Shown in pieces: positions 31,572 to 40,202 of a stretch of DNA of 64,000 bases (positions within the stretch are counted from its first letter, which is position 1; each line of letters opens with the position of its first letter). The stretch spans positions 74,185 through 138,184 of the forward strand of contig JAHZHC010000016.1 of assembly GCA_019420505.1 (NCBI GenBank), in the 5' to 3' direction. The notes below the pieces were generated by a model. The model had not been told where the DNA came from. It did no database searches and worked only from the letters and a program-made list of their open reading frames with translations. This stretch comes from Ruminococcus sp. Its GTDB lineage: Bacteria; Bacillota; Clostridia; Oscillospirales; Ruminococcaceae. The position numbers were made by a program, and so were the translations under genes.

Positions 31572-33020
31572 TTAAAGCTTAGGTGCTATAGGTGTAAAAC
31601 CTTTTTCAAATGCATCTGCAACTTGAATTATTGTTGCTTCATCAAATTTCTTACCTATAATCGACATACCTATAGGCATCCCATTCTCGTCATATCCGCA
31701 TGGAGTTGACAATGCGGGAAGACCTGCTATATTAACTGTAACGGTACAAATATCTGCCTGATACATCTTAACAGGATCAGCCATCTCCTGAGGTCGATAA
31801 GCAACCGTAGGAGTAGTCGGTGTCAGTACTACATCGCATTTTTCAAATATATCGTTATATTCCTGTCTTATCAGCTGTCTTAATGCAAGAGCTTTTCTGT
31901 AATAAGCGTCATAATATCCGCTTGAAAGAGCATAGTTACCTAACAGAATTCTTCTCTTTACCTCATCACCAAAGCCCTCAGAACGGGATCTTACTATCAG
32001 CTGTTCATAGCTTTCGGCATTTTCAGTTCTGTGACCGTATTTTATACCGTCATATCTGGCAAGATTTGAAGTAGCTTCGGCACAAGCCAAAAGATAATAT
32101 GCAGGAACAGCATATTTCAGAGAAGGCATTTTGCACTCAACAATTTCAGCACCCATTGCCTTATATTCATCAGCAGCCTTAAGAACTGTGCTCCTGACAG
32201 CCTCGTCTATACCGTCTGCAAAAAACTCAGCAGGAAGCGCAATTTTCATTCCCTTAAGGGATTCACCGATCTTCGCTGTAAAGTCAGGTACGCTTTCACC
32301 GGAGCTTGTACCGTCATGTGGATCATATCCGCAAATAGCATTTAAAACGATGCCACAGTCATGACTGTCTTTAGCGATCGGTCCGATCTGATCAAAAGAT
32401 GATGCAAAAGCCACGAGTCCAAAACGTGAAACACGGCTGTAAGTAGGCTTAATTCCTGTTACCCCGCAAAAAGCAGACGGCTGTCTGATTGAACCGCCAG
32501 TATCTGATCCCAATGCGGCAGGACACATATCAGCAGCAACTGCTGCAGCCGAACCACCTGAAGATCCACCAGGAACACATTCTGTATTATACGGGTTTTT
32601 AGTTTTTGCAAATGCAGAAGTCTGAGTAGATCCTCCCATAGCAAATTCGTCCATTGAAGTTTTTCCAAGCATTACAATATTCTGTGCATTCAGTTTTTCC
32701 ATTACCGTTGCATTATAAGGAGGAATAAAATTCTCCAACACCTTTGATGCACAAGTTGTTTTAACTCCCTCTGTACAGATATTATCCTTTATAGCTATAG
32801 GAATACCTGTAAGCGCTTTAGAATCTCCTTTATTTATAATATCCTGCGCTTTATCAGCTTGATTTACTGCTAAATCATCCGTTACAGTAATAAAGCTTTC
32901 AATTTTATTATTTAAATTATTAATTTTTGAAAGATATTCATTTGTAAGTTCTTTTACAGAGATATCCTTATTATCAAGAGCCTTGCGCATATCACGAATT
33001 TTCATTGAAGTCACGTCCAC
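31572..33020 (-). CDS. gatA: Asp-tRNA(Asn)/Glu-tRNA(Gln) amidotransferase subunit A
   Basis: Amidase-signature enzyme of 482 residues that frees ammonia from glutamine for the GatB active site. The Ser-cisSer-Lys triad is visible: Lys in IAIKDNICTEG, and the Ser-rich stretch GGSSGGSAAAVAADMCPAALGSDTGGSIRQP. It lies 27 bases after gatC and 18 bases before gatB-aspS. The length is typical. Confidence 0.97.
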   Translation of the reverse strand: MDVTSMKIRDMRKALDNKDISVKELTNEYLSKINNLNNKIESFITVTDDLAVNQADKAQDIINKGDSKALTGIPIAIKDNICTEGVKTTCASKVLENFIPPYNATVMEKLNAQNIVMLGKTSMDEFAMGGSTQTSAFAKTKNPYNTECVPGGSSGGSAAAVAADMCPAALGSDTGGSIRQPSAFCGVTGIKPTYSRVSRFGLVAFASSFDQIGPIAKDSHDCGIVLNAICGYDPHDGTSSGESVPDFTAKIGESLKGMKIALPAEFFADGIDEAVRSTVLKAADEYKAMGAEIVECKMPSLKYAVPAYYLLACAEATSNLARYDGIKYGHRTENAESYEQLIVRSRSEGFGDEVKRRILLGNYALSSGYYDAYYRKALALRQLIRQEYNDIFEKCDVVLTPTTPTVAYRPQEMADPVKMYQADICTVTVNIAGLPALSTPCGYDENGMPIGMSIIGKKFDEATIIQVADAFEKGFTPIAPKL

Positions 33021-33047
33021 TGTTAAACACTCCCCTTCTTATAATAT

Positions 33048-33326
33048 TTATTCTACAACCTTTGGAACAACGAAACAATTATTTGAATTAACTGCATTTT
33101 GAAGAATTTTTTCTGTAGCAAGAGACTGCATGACAGCGTCCTCTCTCAAATCATTAATATAAACGTCATGATTATCTTTAAGTGCATCATAAGTAATGTC
33201 AATTTCTTTGACTGTATCCATAAGATTGATAATATCAGTCATTTCATCAGCTTTTTTGGCAAGCTCATCATCGGAGAATTCCAGCTTTCCCAATTCAGCA
33301 AGATATTTTACCATTTCCAGATCCAT
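33048..33326 (-). CDS. gatC: Asp-tRNA(Asn)/Glu-tRNA(Gln) amidotransferase subunit C
   Basis: Small subunit (about 92 residues) that wraps around GatA and holds the GatA-GatB complex together. The pattern MVKYLAELGKLEFSDDEL...INLMDTVKEID and the C-terminal LREDAV...ILQNA...FVVPKVVE is typical of GatC. The start is uncertain: ATG at 33326 and TTG at 33338 are in frame, and GAAGGG lies awkwardly for both. It is first in the gatC-gatA-gatB::aspS operon. Confidence 0.93.
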   Translation of the reverse strand: MDLEMVKYLAELGKLEFSDDELAKKADEMTDIINLMDTVKEIDITYDALKDNHDVYINDLREDAVMQSLATEKILQNAVNSNNCFVVPKVVE

Positions 33327-33370
33327 TTTTTCTACCAACCCTTCATTAATTTTTACTATACCAATTTAAT

Positions 33371-33399
33371 ATTATACTATATTCTATAACCCATTGCAA
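33371..33399 (-). promoter_or_regulatory. Promoter of the gatCA-gatB::aspS operon
   Basis: Minus-strand TTGCAA (33399-33394), 17-base spacer, TATAAT (33376-33371). Confidence 0.72.
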
Positions 33400-33447
33400 G
33401 TTTTTTTGAATATTATTCCTTAAAAATTCATAAATTACACTTATAAA

Positions 33448-33486
33448 GCAAAGAAAATCCACAAACACACTTCGTTGTGGATTTTC
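33448..33486 (-). terminator. Terminator after lysA
   Basis: Minus-strand stem GAAAATCCACAA / TTGTGGATTTTC around a 10-base loop, followed by a short TTTG stretch. Confidence 0.7.
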
Positions 33487-33491
33487 AAACT

Positions 33492-34757
33492 CTACTTCAT
33501 ATATTTATCAAGAATTCCCGAAAAATCAAAAGTACTGAAATAATCAGCAGGAGTTTCGGCACGGCGGATCAATTGTGCTGAACCGTCTTCCTTTAAAAGC
33601 ACTTCGGCTGAACGCAGTTTTCCGTTATAATTATATCCCATTGAAAAACCATGGGCACCGGTATCATGAATTGCTAAAATGTCTCCGATATCTATTTTAG
33701 GAAGCATTCTGTCAATTGCAAATTTATCATTATTTTCACACAAACCGCCTGTAACGTCATATTTATATTCACATGGTTCATTTTCCTTGCCAAGAACGGT
33801 AATGTGATGATATGATCCATACATTGCCGGGCGCATTAAATTACACGCACAGGCATCCACTCCTATATACTCCTTATATGTATGTTTTTGATGAATACAT
33901 TTTGTAACAAGGTGTCCGTATGGTGCAAGCATATATCTTCCAAGCTCAGTAAAAATAGCTACGTCGCCCATTCCGGCAGGAACCAGAATTTCATCAAAGG
34001 CTTTATGAACTCCTTCTCCGATAGCAAATATATCATTCTGAGATTTATCAGGCTCGTATGCAATTCCTACACCGCCGGAAAGATTTATAAATTTAATCTC
34101 AACTCCCGTTTCTTTCTTCAAATCTACAGCAAGTTCAAACAAAATTCTTGCCAATTTTGGATAATAAGCATTTGAAACTGTATTTGAAGCAAGGAATGAA
34201 TGTATTCCAAAATATTTTGCACCTTTGGCTTTCAGAATTTTAAATCCTTCGAAAAGCTGTTCACGGGTAAAACCATACTTTGCCTCTCCCGGATTATCCA
34301 TTATTTGCGTTTCAATTTCAAAATGACCGCCCGGATTAAAACGGCAGCATATTGTTTCCGGTATACCGCAGAGATTATCAAGGAATTCAATATGTGTAAA
34401 ATCATCAAGGTTTATGTATGCGCCAAGCTCCTTTGCTTTTTTCATATCAGCTTCAGGCGTAACATTTGATGAAAACATTATATCGCTTCCGCTGAATCCG
34501 CATGCATCACTCATCATCAGTTCAGTAAGTGACGAACAGTCAACGCCGCATCCCTCTTCCTGCAAAATCTTCAAAATATATGGATTAGGAGTAGCTTTTA
34601 CAGCAAAATATTCTTTATAGCCTTTATTCCATGAAAACGCTTTCATAAGATTACGAGCATTTTCTCTTATACCCTTTTCATCATAAATATGAAAAGGAGT
34701 AGGATATTTAGTTATTATTTCTTCCGCTTGTTCTTTTGTTAAAAATGTTTTTTTCAT
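33492..34757 (-). CDS. lysA: Diaminopimelate decarboxylase
   Basis: PLP enzyme of fold type III, 421 residues, that decarboxylates meso-diaminopimelate to lysine. The PLP lysine is in YFAVKATPNPYI near residue 53. GVDCSSLTELMMSDACGF, SGGVGIAYEP and the C-terminal GGLCENNDKFA and DTGAHGFSMGYNYNG segments match LysA. A related class such as carboxynorspermidine decarboxylase is less likely. It is a single gene with its own promoter and terminator. Confidence 0.9.
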   Translation of the reverse strand: MKKTFLTKEQAEEIITKYPTPFHIYDEKGIRENARNLMKAFSWNKGYKEYFAVKATPNPYILKILQEEGCGVDCSSLTELMMSDACGFSGSDIMFSSNVTPEADMKKAKELGAYINLDDFTHIEFLDNLCGIPETICCRFNPGGHFEIETQIMDNPGEAKYGFTREQLFEGFKILKAKGAKYFGIHSFLASNTVSNAYYPKLARILFELAVDLKKETGVEIKFINLSGGVGIAYEPDKSQNDIFAIGEGVHKAFDEILVPAGMGDVAIFTELGRYMLAPYGHLVTKCIHQKHTYKEYIGVDACACNLMRPAMYGSYHHITVLGKENEPCEYKYDVTGGLCENNDKFAIDRMLPKIDIGDILAIHDTGAHGFSMGYNYNGKLRSAEVLLKEDGSAQLIRRAETPADYFSTFDFSGILDKYMK

Positions 34758-34802
34758 ATCAGGTCAATCCTTTATATAAAAATTTAGATAGATATATATT
34801 TT

Positions 34803-34831
34803 ATGATATCACGTTTACTTAATTTCGTCAA
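34803..34831 (-). promoter_or_regulatory. Promoter of lysA
   Basis: Minus-strand TTGACG (34831-34826), 17-base spacer, TATCAT (34808-34803). Confidence 0.65.
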
Positions 34832-34962
34832 CAATCATTTTTAATTTTTCTGTTTCAACTAAATTTGAAAAATTTATCTTATTAATATTAGTAATATATA
34901 CTAATCTTATATATCTTTAAGATTTAAATTTTAATTTACTTATTAATTATATATGATATATG

Positions 34963-34996
34963 TAAAAATCGCCTGCTGCAAAAAAGCAACAGGCGA
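34963..34996 (-). terminator. Terminator after the ferredoxin gene
   Basis: Minus-strand stem TCGCCTG.TGC / GCAGCAGGCGA around TTTTTT, followed by TTTTTA. Confidence 0.8.
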
Positions 34997-35023
34997 AATA
35001 TTTTGAATAAAAACGACTATGTA

Positions 35024-35194
35024 TTATTCTGCAGCAGGAGCACCAACAGGGCATGTACCTGCGCAAGAACCGCAATCGATGCAAGCATCAGCGTCAATTA
35101 CATATTTTCCGTCACTCTCAGAAATAGCACCTACTGGGCAAGCGTCTGCACAAGCGCCGCAGCCGATACATTCATCACTGATTTTATATGCCAT
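35024..35194 (-). CDS. 2[4Fe-4S] ferredoxin
   Basis: A 56-residue clostridial-type ferredoxin. Two cluster-binding motifs are plain: CIGCGACADACP near residue 9 and CIDCGSCAGTCP near residue 38, each with a following VGA. A perfect GAGGAGG lies before the ATG. It has its own promoter and terminator. As a small low-potential electron carrier it is a likely acceptor for the indolepyruvate oxidoreductase encoded 2 kb away, though no sequence feature proves this pairing. Confidence 0.95.
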   Translation of the reverse strand: MAYKISDECIGCGACADACPVGAISESDGKYVIDADACIDCGSCAGTCPVGAPAAE

Positions 35195-35249
35195 AATGAC
35201 AACCTCCTCAATTAAATTAAAGCTAATAAATATAACGCTTTATAATATT

Positions 35250-35277
35250 ATAATAACACATTTTTAAAAAAATGCAA
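35250..35277 (-). promoter_or_regulatory. Promoter of the ferredoxin gene
   Basis: Minus-strand TTGCAT (35277-35272), 16-base spacer, TATTAT (35255-35250). Confidence 0.5.
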
Positions 35278-35319
35278 GCGTTTTTTTATAATATCACAAA
35301 ATTTTCATAAATAATATAA

Positions 35320-35754
35320 TCAGATATTCAGAAGTTCATCCTGTCCTACAAGAGAATATCCATTCTCAGTCAATGTTTTAACAGCGCTGTCATTATCATC
35401 TACTCTCAGAATCAAAAATGCTGTTCCATCTTCCTCTTTAATAAAAGCCGCATACATATACTCAACGCTTATATTTCCTTTATAAAGCACTTCCATTGCA
35501 TCAGCAAGTCCACCCGGTTTATTCTGGATTTTAATAGCAAGCACATTGGTTATTGTAACTGAACAACCGTTATTTTTCAAAACTTCAAGGGCTTTTTCAC
35601 TATCGTTTACAATAAGTCTGAGTATTCCGAAATCCTTTGTATCAGCAATAGACATTGCTTTTATAGAAATATCATTATCTCCCAGAAGCCTTGTTACAGC
35701 AGATAATCTTCCCGCACGGTTTTCCACAAAAACTGATAGTTGTTTTACTGTCAT
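35320..35754 (-). CDS. Tandem ACT-domain protein
   Basis: A 144-residue protein made of two ACT domains (KQLSVFVENRAGRLSAVTRLLGDNDISIKAM and VLAIKIQNKPGGLADAMEVLYKGNISVEYMY), which bind amino acids as small-molecule sensors. The start is ATG at 35754, with AAAGGAGG just before it. The frame extends upstream into the paaK gene but without reason to start there. It closes the iorA-iorB-paaK-ACT group, and this gene order suggests regulation by an aromatic or branched-chain amino acid. Confidence 0.9.
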   Translation of the reverse strand: MTVKQLSVFVENRAGRLSAVTRLLGDNDISIKAMSIADTKDFGILRLIVNDSEKALEVLKNNGCSVTITNVLAIKIQNKPGGLADAMEVLYKGNISVEYMYAAFIKEEDGTAFLILRVDDNDSAVKTLTENGYSLVGQDELLNI

Positions 35755-35779
35755 AAAAATCCCTCCTTTTAGGATATTA

Positions 35780-37087
35780 TTAAACAAGCTTTCTTTTGTC
35801 AATTACTCGAACAGCTTTACCCTCTGAACGTGTAATGGTTTTTGGCTCAACAAGCTTAATTTTTGCACTGATTCCAAGAATTGAGTGAATTTCAGCGCCA
35901 ATCTTCTTCTCAAGTTCTTCCACAGATTTTATCGTATCTGAAAGCATGTCATTGGAAAGCTCCACTTGAATTTCAAAAGTGTCTTTATTGTTAACTCTAT
36001 CTACTATAATCTGATAGTTAGGAGTTACATTGCTCATTTTAAGCAGTACGGACTCAATCTGAGATGGAAATACGTTTACACCTTTAATGATAAGCATATC
36101 ATCACTTCTGCCCATCGGTTTTGTCATTTTAATAAGAGTTCTTCCGCATGAACATTTTTCTCTTGAAAGAACACATATATCTCTTGTTCTATATCGAAGC
36201 AACGGAAAAGCCTCTTTTGTAATACTTGTAAACACAAGCTCTCCTTTAGAACCTTCAGGCAGCACTTCTCCTGTATCAGGATCTATAATTTCAGCAATAA
36301 AATGATCTTCATTTATATGCATACCTGTCTGTTCACTGCACTCAAACGAAACTCCCGGGCCGCTTGTTTCCGTAAGTCCATAAATATCATACGCCTTAAT
36401 TCCAAGTAATCTCTCAATTTCTTTTCTCATTTCTTCAGTCCAGGGTTCAGCACCAAAAATACCTGCTTTTAAACTGATATCTTCAGGACCGTATCCCATT
36501 TCATGAAGTGTTTCTCCTATATATGCGGCATATGACGGAGTACAGCATATTATTGTAGATTTAAGGTCACGCATAAACTGAATCTGTCTTTCCGTATTAC
36601 CGGAGGACATTGGCAATGTAAGACAGCCTACTTTATGAGAACCTCCGTTAAGCCCCGGTCCGCCTGTGAACAAGCCATAGCCATAACAAACCTGACAAAC
36701 GTCATTTTTCGTTCCGCCGGCTGCAACAATTGCTCTTGCACAGCAATCTTCCCATAAATCAATGTCATGCTGTGTATAAAAAGCAACCACTCTCTTACCT
36801 GTAGTGCCGCTTGTAGACTGAATTCTGACGCAATCTGACAAAGGTTTAGCAAGCAAGCCATAAGGATATGCCTCACGCAAGTCAGCCTTCGTCAGAAACG
36901 GCAGCTTGTGCAAATCTTCTGTACCATTAATATCATCAGGGGTAACACCCTTTTCATCCATCAATTTCTTATAGTACGGAACATTTTCATATACATGCTT
37001 AACCTGAGCAACTAAACGTTCATCCTGAAGCTTTTTCATCTCCTCTCTTGACATACATTCTATTGATTCATTCCAATATCTTTCCAT
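35780..37087 (-). CDS. paaK: Phenylacetate--CoA ligase
   Basis: AMP-forming acyl-CoA ligase of 435 residues. The P-loop reads IQSTSGTTGKRVVAFYT near residue 95, and YGLTETSGPGVSFEC, YRTRDICVL and GRSDDMLIIKGVNVFPSQIE complete the adenylating-enzyme motifs. The start is ATG at 37087 after AAAGGAGG. Next to iorAB it would take the aryl acid or act in reverse on arylacetyl-CoA, matching aryl-pyruvate metabolism; the direction in this organism is not evident. Confidence 0.92.
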   Translation of the reverse strand: MERYWNESIECMSREEMKKLQDERLVAQVKHVYENVPYYKKLMDEKGVTPDDINGTEDLHKLPFLTKADLREAYPYGLLAKPLSDCVRIQSTSGTTGKRVVAFYTQHDIDLWEDCCARAIVAAGGTKNDVCQVCYGYGLFTGGPGLNGGSHKVGCLTLPMSSGNTERQIQFMRDLKSTIICCTPSYAAYIGETLHEMGYGPEDISLKAGIFGAEPWTEEMRKEIERLLGIKAYDIYGLTETSGPGVSFECSEQTGMHINEDHFIAEIIDPDTGEVLPEGSKGELVFTSITKEAFPLLRYRTRDICVLSREKCSCGRTLIKMTKPMGRSDDMLIIKGVNVFPSQIESVLLKMSNVTPNYQIIVDRVNNKDTFEIQVELSNDMLSDTIKSVEELEKKIGAEIHSILGISAKIKLVEPKTITRSEGKAVRVIDKRKLV

Positions 37088-37130
37088 CGGAATAACCTCC
37101 TTTGTAATTATATATCGTTTATCATAATTT

Positions 37131-37706
37131 TTATTGAATTTCTCTGCCAAGAGCAAAAGCTTTTTTATTTAGTTCTAAAAATTTCGCAGGCACACACTGT
37201 TCAACAGCTTGTTCCCATACTTTAACATCAAAAGGCATTTTAGTTGATACAACACCCATAAGAACCACATTTGAAGCTTTAGCATTTCCGGCTTGTTCCG
37301 CAAGAGTCAGTGCGTCAACAGCAATTACATCAACACCCTGAGCCTTTATTTTTTCAATAATATCTTCGGGATAAACAGCCGCACCTGTAATAACAGGCAT
37401 AGGGTCGATCTTTTGTGTGGAAGTTATCAAATGACCGCCTTTTTTCAAATAAGGAAGCCATCTTGCTGCTTCAAGCTGTTCAAAGCTGATAATGATATCA
37501 GCCTCTCCCTTCGTCACAACAGGAGAATTAACCTCATCTCCGTATTTTACATATGTAACGACCGAACCGCCTCTCTGGCTCATACCGTGGACTTCCGATA
37601 CTTTAACATCATATCCATGCTGTAAAAGCACATTTCCTATAAGTCTTGACGCAAGCAAAGAACCTTGTCCGCCGACGCCCACTATCATAATTGATTTTCT
37701 TTCCAT
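37131..37706 (-). CDS. iorB: Indolepyruvate:ferredoxin oxidoreductase, beta subunit
   Basis: A 191-residue gamma-domain type subunit (SIMIVGVGGQGSLLASRLIGNVLLQHGYDVKVSEVHGMSQRGG) of the 2-oxoacid:ferredoxin oxidoreductase family. With IorA it oxidatively decarboxylates aryl pyruvates to aryl-acetyl-CoA and reduces ferredoxin. AGGAGAGG lies before the ATG. It starts 21 bases after the iorA stop. Confidence 0.95.
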   Translation of the reverse strand: MERKSIMIVGVGGQGSLLASRLIGNVLLQHGYDVKVSEVHGMSQRGGSVVTYVKYGDEVNSPVVTKGEADIIISFEQLEAARWLPYLKKGGHLITSTQKIDPMPVITGAAVYPEDIIEKIKAQGVDVIAVDALTLAEQAGNAKASNVVLMGVVSTKMPFDVKVWEQAVEQCVPAKFLELNKKAFALGREIQ

Positions 37707-37727
37707 ATTTGAACCTCTCCTGATAAT

Positions 37728-39455
37728 TTATTCTTCAATAGCATTCAGCTTGCACATTTCCTTGCAAATTCCGCATCCGACGCACTGAGTATGATCGATA
37801 ACACACTTGCCGTCGTGGATTGAAATTGCAGGACATCCGATTTTCAGGCACTGCTTACAGCCAACACACTTATCCTTATTGACCTTGAGAGGAGGATTAT
37901 GCTTAACATACTTAAGCAAAGCACACGGGCGTCTTGAAATAATAACCGACGGCTCTTCCTTTTCAAGTTCTTCTTTAATAACCGCTTCGGTTTCTGCCAT
38001 ATGATAAGGATCAACTACTCTGACGCTTTTAATGCCTATCGCATGACACAGATCTTCAAGATTAACCGCAGCGGCAGGATCACCTTTAAGATTTTTACCA
38101 GTAGTAGGATTCTGCTGGTGACCTGTCATACCTGTAATTGAATTATCAAGAATTATAACTGTTGAATTAGTTGAATTATATGCAATATTCACGAGTCCCG
38201 TCATGCCGCTGTGCATAAACGTAGAATCTCCGATAACGGCTACAGATTTCTTTTCGGATTCTGCACCAAGAGCTTTGTTAAATCCATGCAGACCGCTTAT
38301 TGAAGCGCCCATACAGATAGTAGAATCCATAGCACAAAGAGGAGCTGCTGCACCAAGTGTATAGCATCCGATGTCTCCCGAAACCATCACGCCAAGCTTT
38401 GAAAGGCAATAGAACAGGCCTCTGTGAGGACAGCCTGCACACATTACAGGAGGACGAACAGGAACTTCACCTTCAAAACAAGTTATTTCATTTGTTTTGC
38501 CAAGTATTTTTTCTGCAACAATAGCCTGTGAAATTTCGCCCAATAAGCTAAAAGTATCTTTACCATGAACCTGAACTCCAATTTTTTTGCAGTGAGTTTC
38601 AATTATATCATCAAGCTCTTCAATTACGTAAACTTCTTTGCATTTAGCAGCAAAATCTTTAATTATGTTTACAGGCAAAGGATTGACAATTCCAAGCTTT
38701 AAATAAGACGCATTATCTCCTAATGCCTCTTTTGCGTATTGATATGAAATTCCGGATGTAATAACACCGATTTCCGTATTATTTAGTTCCACTTTATTAA
38801 GATCAGACGTTTCAGCATATTCAGCTATTTTAACAAGTCTTTCCTCGACCTGAGGATGCCGTTTGATTGCATTTGCGGGCATCATAACGAATTTCTGCGG
38901 ATTTTTTTGATATGTAATATGTTCTCTTTGCACTCTGTCACACATTTCAACTGTTGACTGTGAATGTGAAACTCTCGTAGACATTCTCACTATAACCGGT
39001 GTATCAAATTGTTCGGACAAATCATAAGCTGCTTTAGCGAATTCTTTGCATTCCGCCGAATCTGACGGTTCAATCATCATAACCTTTGAAGCAATTGCAT
39101 GATGACGTGAATCCTGTTCATTTTGTGATGAATGCATTCCCGGGTCATCAGCAACAGCAATTACCATACCGGCATTTACACCTGTATATCCTGCTGTATA
39201 CAACGGGTCAGCCGCTACATTCAACCCTACATGTTTCATTGCACAAAAGCTTCGTGCACCTGCAATTGATGCACCAAGAGCCACCTCCATTGCAACTTTT
39301 TCATTAGGTGCCCATTCAGCATAGACATCATCGTATTCGGCCACACATTCTGTTATTTCCGTTGACGGTGTTCCCGGATAAGATGAAGCAATTTCACAAC
39401 CTGCTTCATAAAGACCCCTTGCAAAGGCTTCATTACCAAGCATTAATTTTTTCAT
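37728..39455 (-). CDS. iorA: Indolepyruvate:ferredoxin oxidoreductase, alpha subunit
   Basis: The 575-residue catalytic subunit. The N-terminal pyruvate-binding domain starts MLGNEAFARGLYEAGCEIASSYPGTPSTEI. The thiamine diphosphate site lies in GDIGCYTLG and GASISGLHGFNKA. The C-terminus carries two [4Fe-4S] motifs, CVGCKQCLKIGCP and CVGCGICKEMCK. The start is ATG at 39455 with AAGGAAAG upstream; the frame extends further upstream without a ribosome binding site. It leads a four-gene operon with iorB, paaK and an ACT protein. Confidence 0.95.
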   Translation of the reverse strand: MKKLMLGNEAFARGLYEAGCEIASSYPGTPSTEITECVAEYDDVYAEWAPNEKVAMEVALGASIAGARSFCAMKHVGLNVAADPLYTAGYTGVNAGMVIAVADDPGMHSSQNEQDSRHHAIASKVMMIEPSDSAECKEFAKAAYDLSEQFDTPVIVRMSTRVSHSQSTVEMCDRVQREHITYQKNPQKFVMMPANAIKRHPQVEERLVKIAEYAETSDLNKVELNNTEIGVITSGISYQYAKEALGDNASYLKLGIVNPLPVNIIKDFAAKCKEVYVIEELDDIIETHCKKIGVQVHGKDTFSLLGEISQAIVAEKILGKTNEITCFEGEVPVRPPVMCAGCPHRGLFYCLSKLGVMVSGDIGCYTLGAAAPLCAMDSTICMGASISGLHGFNKALGAESEKKSVAVIGDSTFMHSGMTGLVNIAYNSTNSTVIILDNSITGMTGHQQNPTTGKNLKGDPAAAVNLEDLCHAIGIKSVRVVDPYHMAETEAVIKEELEKEEPSVIISRRPCALLKYVKHNPPLKVNKDKCVGCKQCLKIGCPAISIHDGKCVIDHTQCVGCGICKEMCKLNAIEE

Positions 39456-39576
39456 ACTAATTATCTTTCCTTTCATCAGAACCTTGTCTAAATCTATAAC
39501 AATAATATTATTTACTTCATACAAATAATCTTCATGTTTATTGTTAAAATAGACAAAACATTTCTCAATACAAGTC

Positions 39577-39605
39577 ATTATACCATAAAACTTAACAAAA
39601 AGCAA
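39577..39605 (-). promoter_or_regulatory. Promoter of the iorA operon
   Basis: Minus-strand TTGCTT (39605-39600), 17-base spacer, TATAAT (39582-39577). It implies a 5' leader of about 115 bases. Confidence 0.6.
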
Positions 39606-39880
39606 CAGATTCTTGTAAAATAAAATAATATTTAACCCTTAAATAAAAAATACAAATCTTCTTAATCAGCTATTTTCAGATTTAACAAACTACATTTTCC
39701 CATTATATAACACACTGCCAATTTATCTGCCTTTTTTAAGTATTGAATTAAATTATCCAATGAAAAATAAAGTCAGCCGAATGTCAGATGAGAAAACTAT
39801 TCATAATTATAATATGTTTCTATTTATTTGCCGAGAATCATATATTTTTAAAATAAAACTGTTATGATTTAAATTAACAG
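39606..39880. other. Intergenic AT-rich spacer
   Basis: Divergent spacer between the iorA and feoA promoters. I see no gene, repeat or clear RNA structure in it. Confidence 0.6.
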
Positions 39881-39909
39881 TTGAAATTTTTGAAGTGCTG
39901 TGATATAAT
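39881..39909 (+). promoter_or_regulatory. Promoter of feoAB
   Basis: TTGAAA (39881-39886), 17-base spacer, TATAAT (39904-39909), 50 bases before feoA. No clear Fur or DtxR/IdeR box was recognised by eye. Confidence 0.7.
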
Positions 39910-39959
39910 ATAGTTAGCCATGTGCAACTCTTTATTATCTGCTTTTTAACGGAGGAAAT

Positions 39960-40202
39960 ATGAAAGACAATACAATCAACGATTTATCAGTCGGAGAATC
40001 CGCACTTATACTTAAAATTAATTGTGACGGCGCTATGAAACGGCGTCTGATAGACATGGGAATCACTCCGGGAGTAAAAGTTAAATTGCATAAAATCGCT
40101 CCTTTGGGCGACCCGCTGGAACTTAAATTAAGAGGATATATGCTTTCCATAAGACGTTCCGAAGCAAAGAATATATTTGTAAAAAGGGAGATTGATTTAT
40201 GA
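39960..40202 (+). CDS. feoA: Ferrous iron transport protein A
   Basis: An 80-residue SH3-like protein (LSVGESALILKINCDGAMKRRLIDMGITPGVKVKLHKIAPLGDPLELKLRGY motif order) that supports FeoB. ACGGAGG precedes the ATG. Its stop overlaps the start of feoB by four bases (ATGA), so the two are translationally coupled. Confidence 0.95.
   Translation: MKDNTINDLSVGESALILKINCDGAMKRRLIDMGITPGVKVKLHKIAPLGDPLELKLRGYMLSIRRSEAKNIFVKREIDL

Noticed and set aside
35003..35267. Two plus-strand frames of 70-82 codons
   Set aside because: They are antisense shadows of the 2[4Fe-4S] ferredoxin gene at 35024-35194, whose motifs and ribosome binding site are unmistakable.
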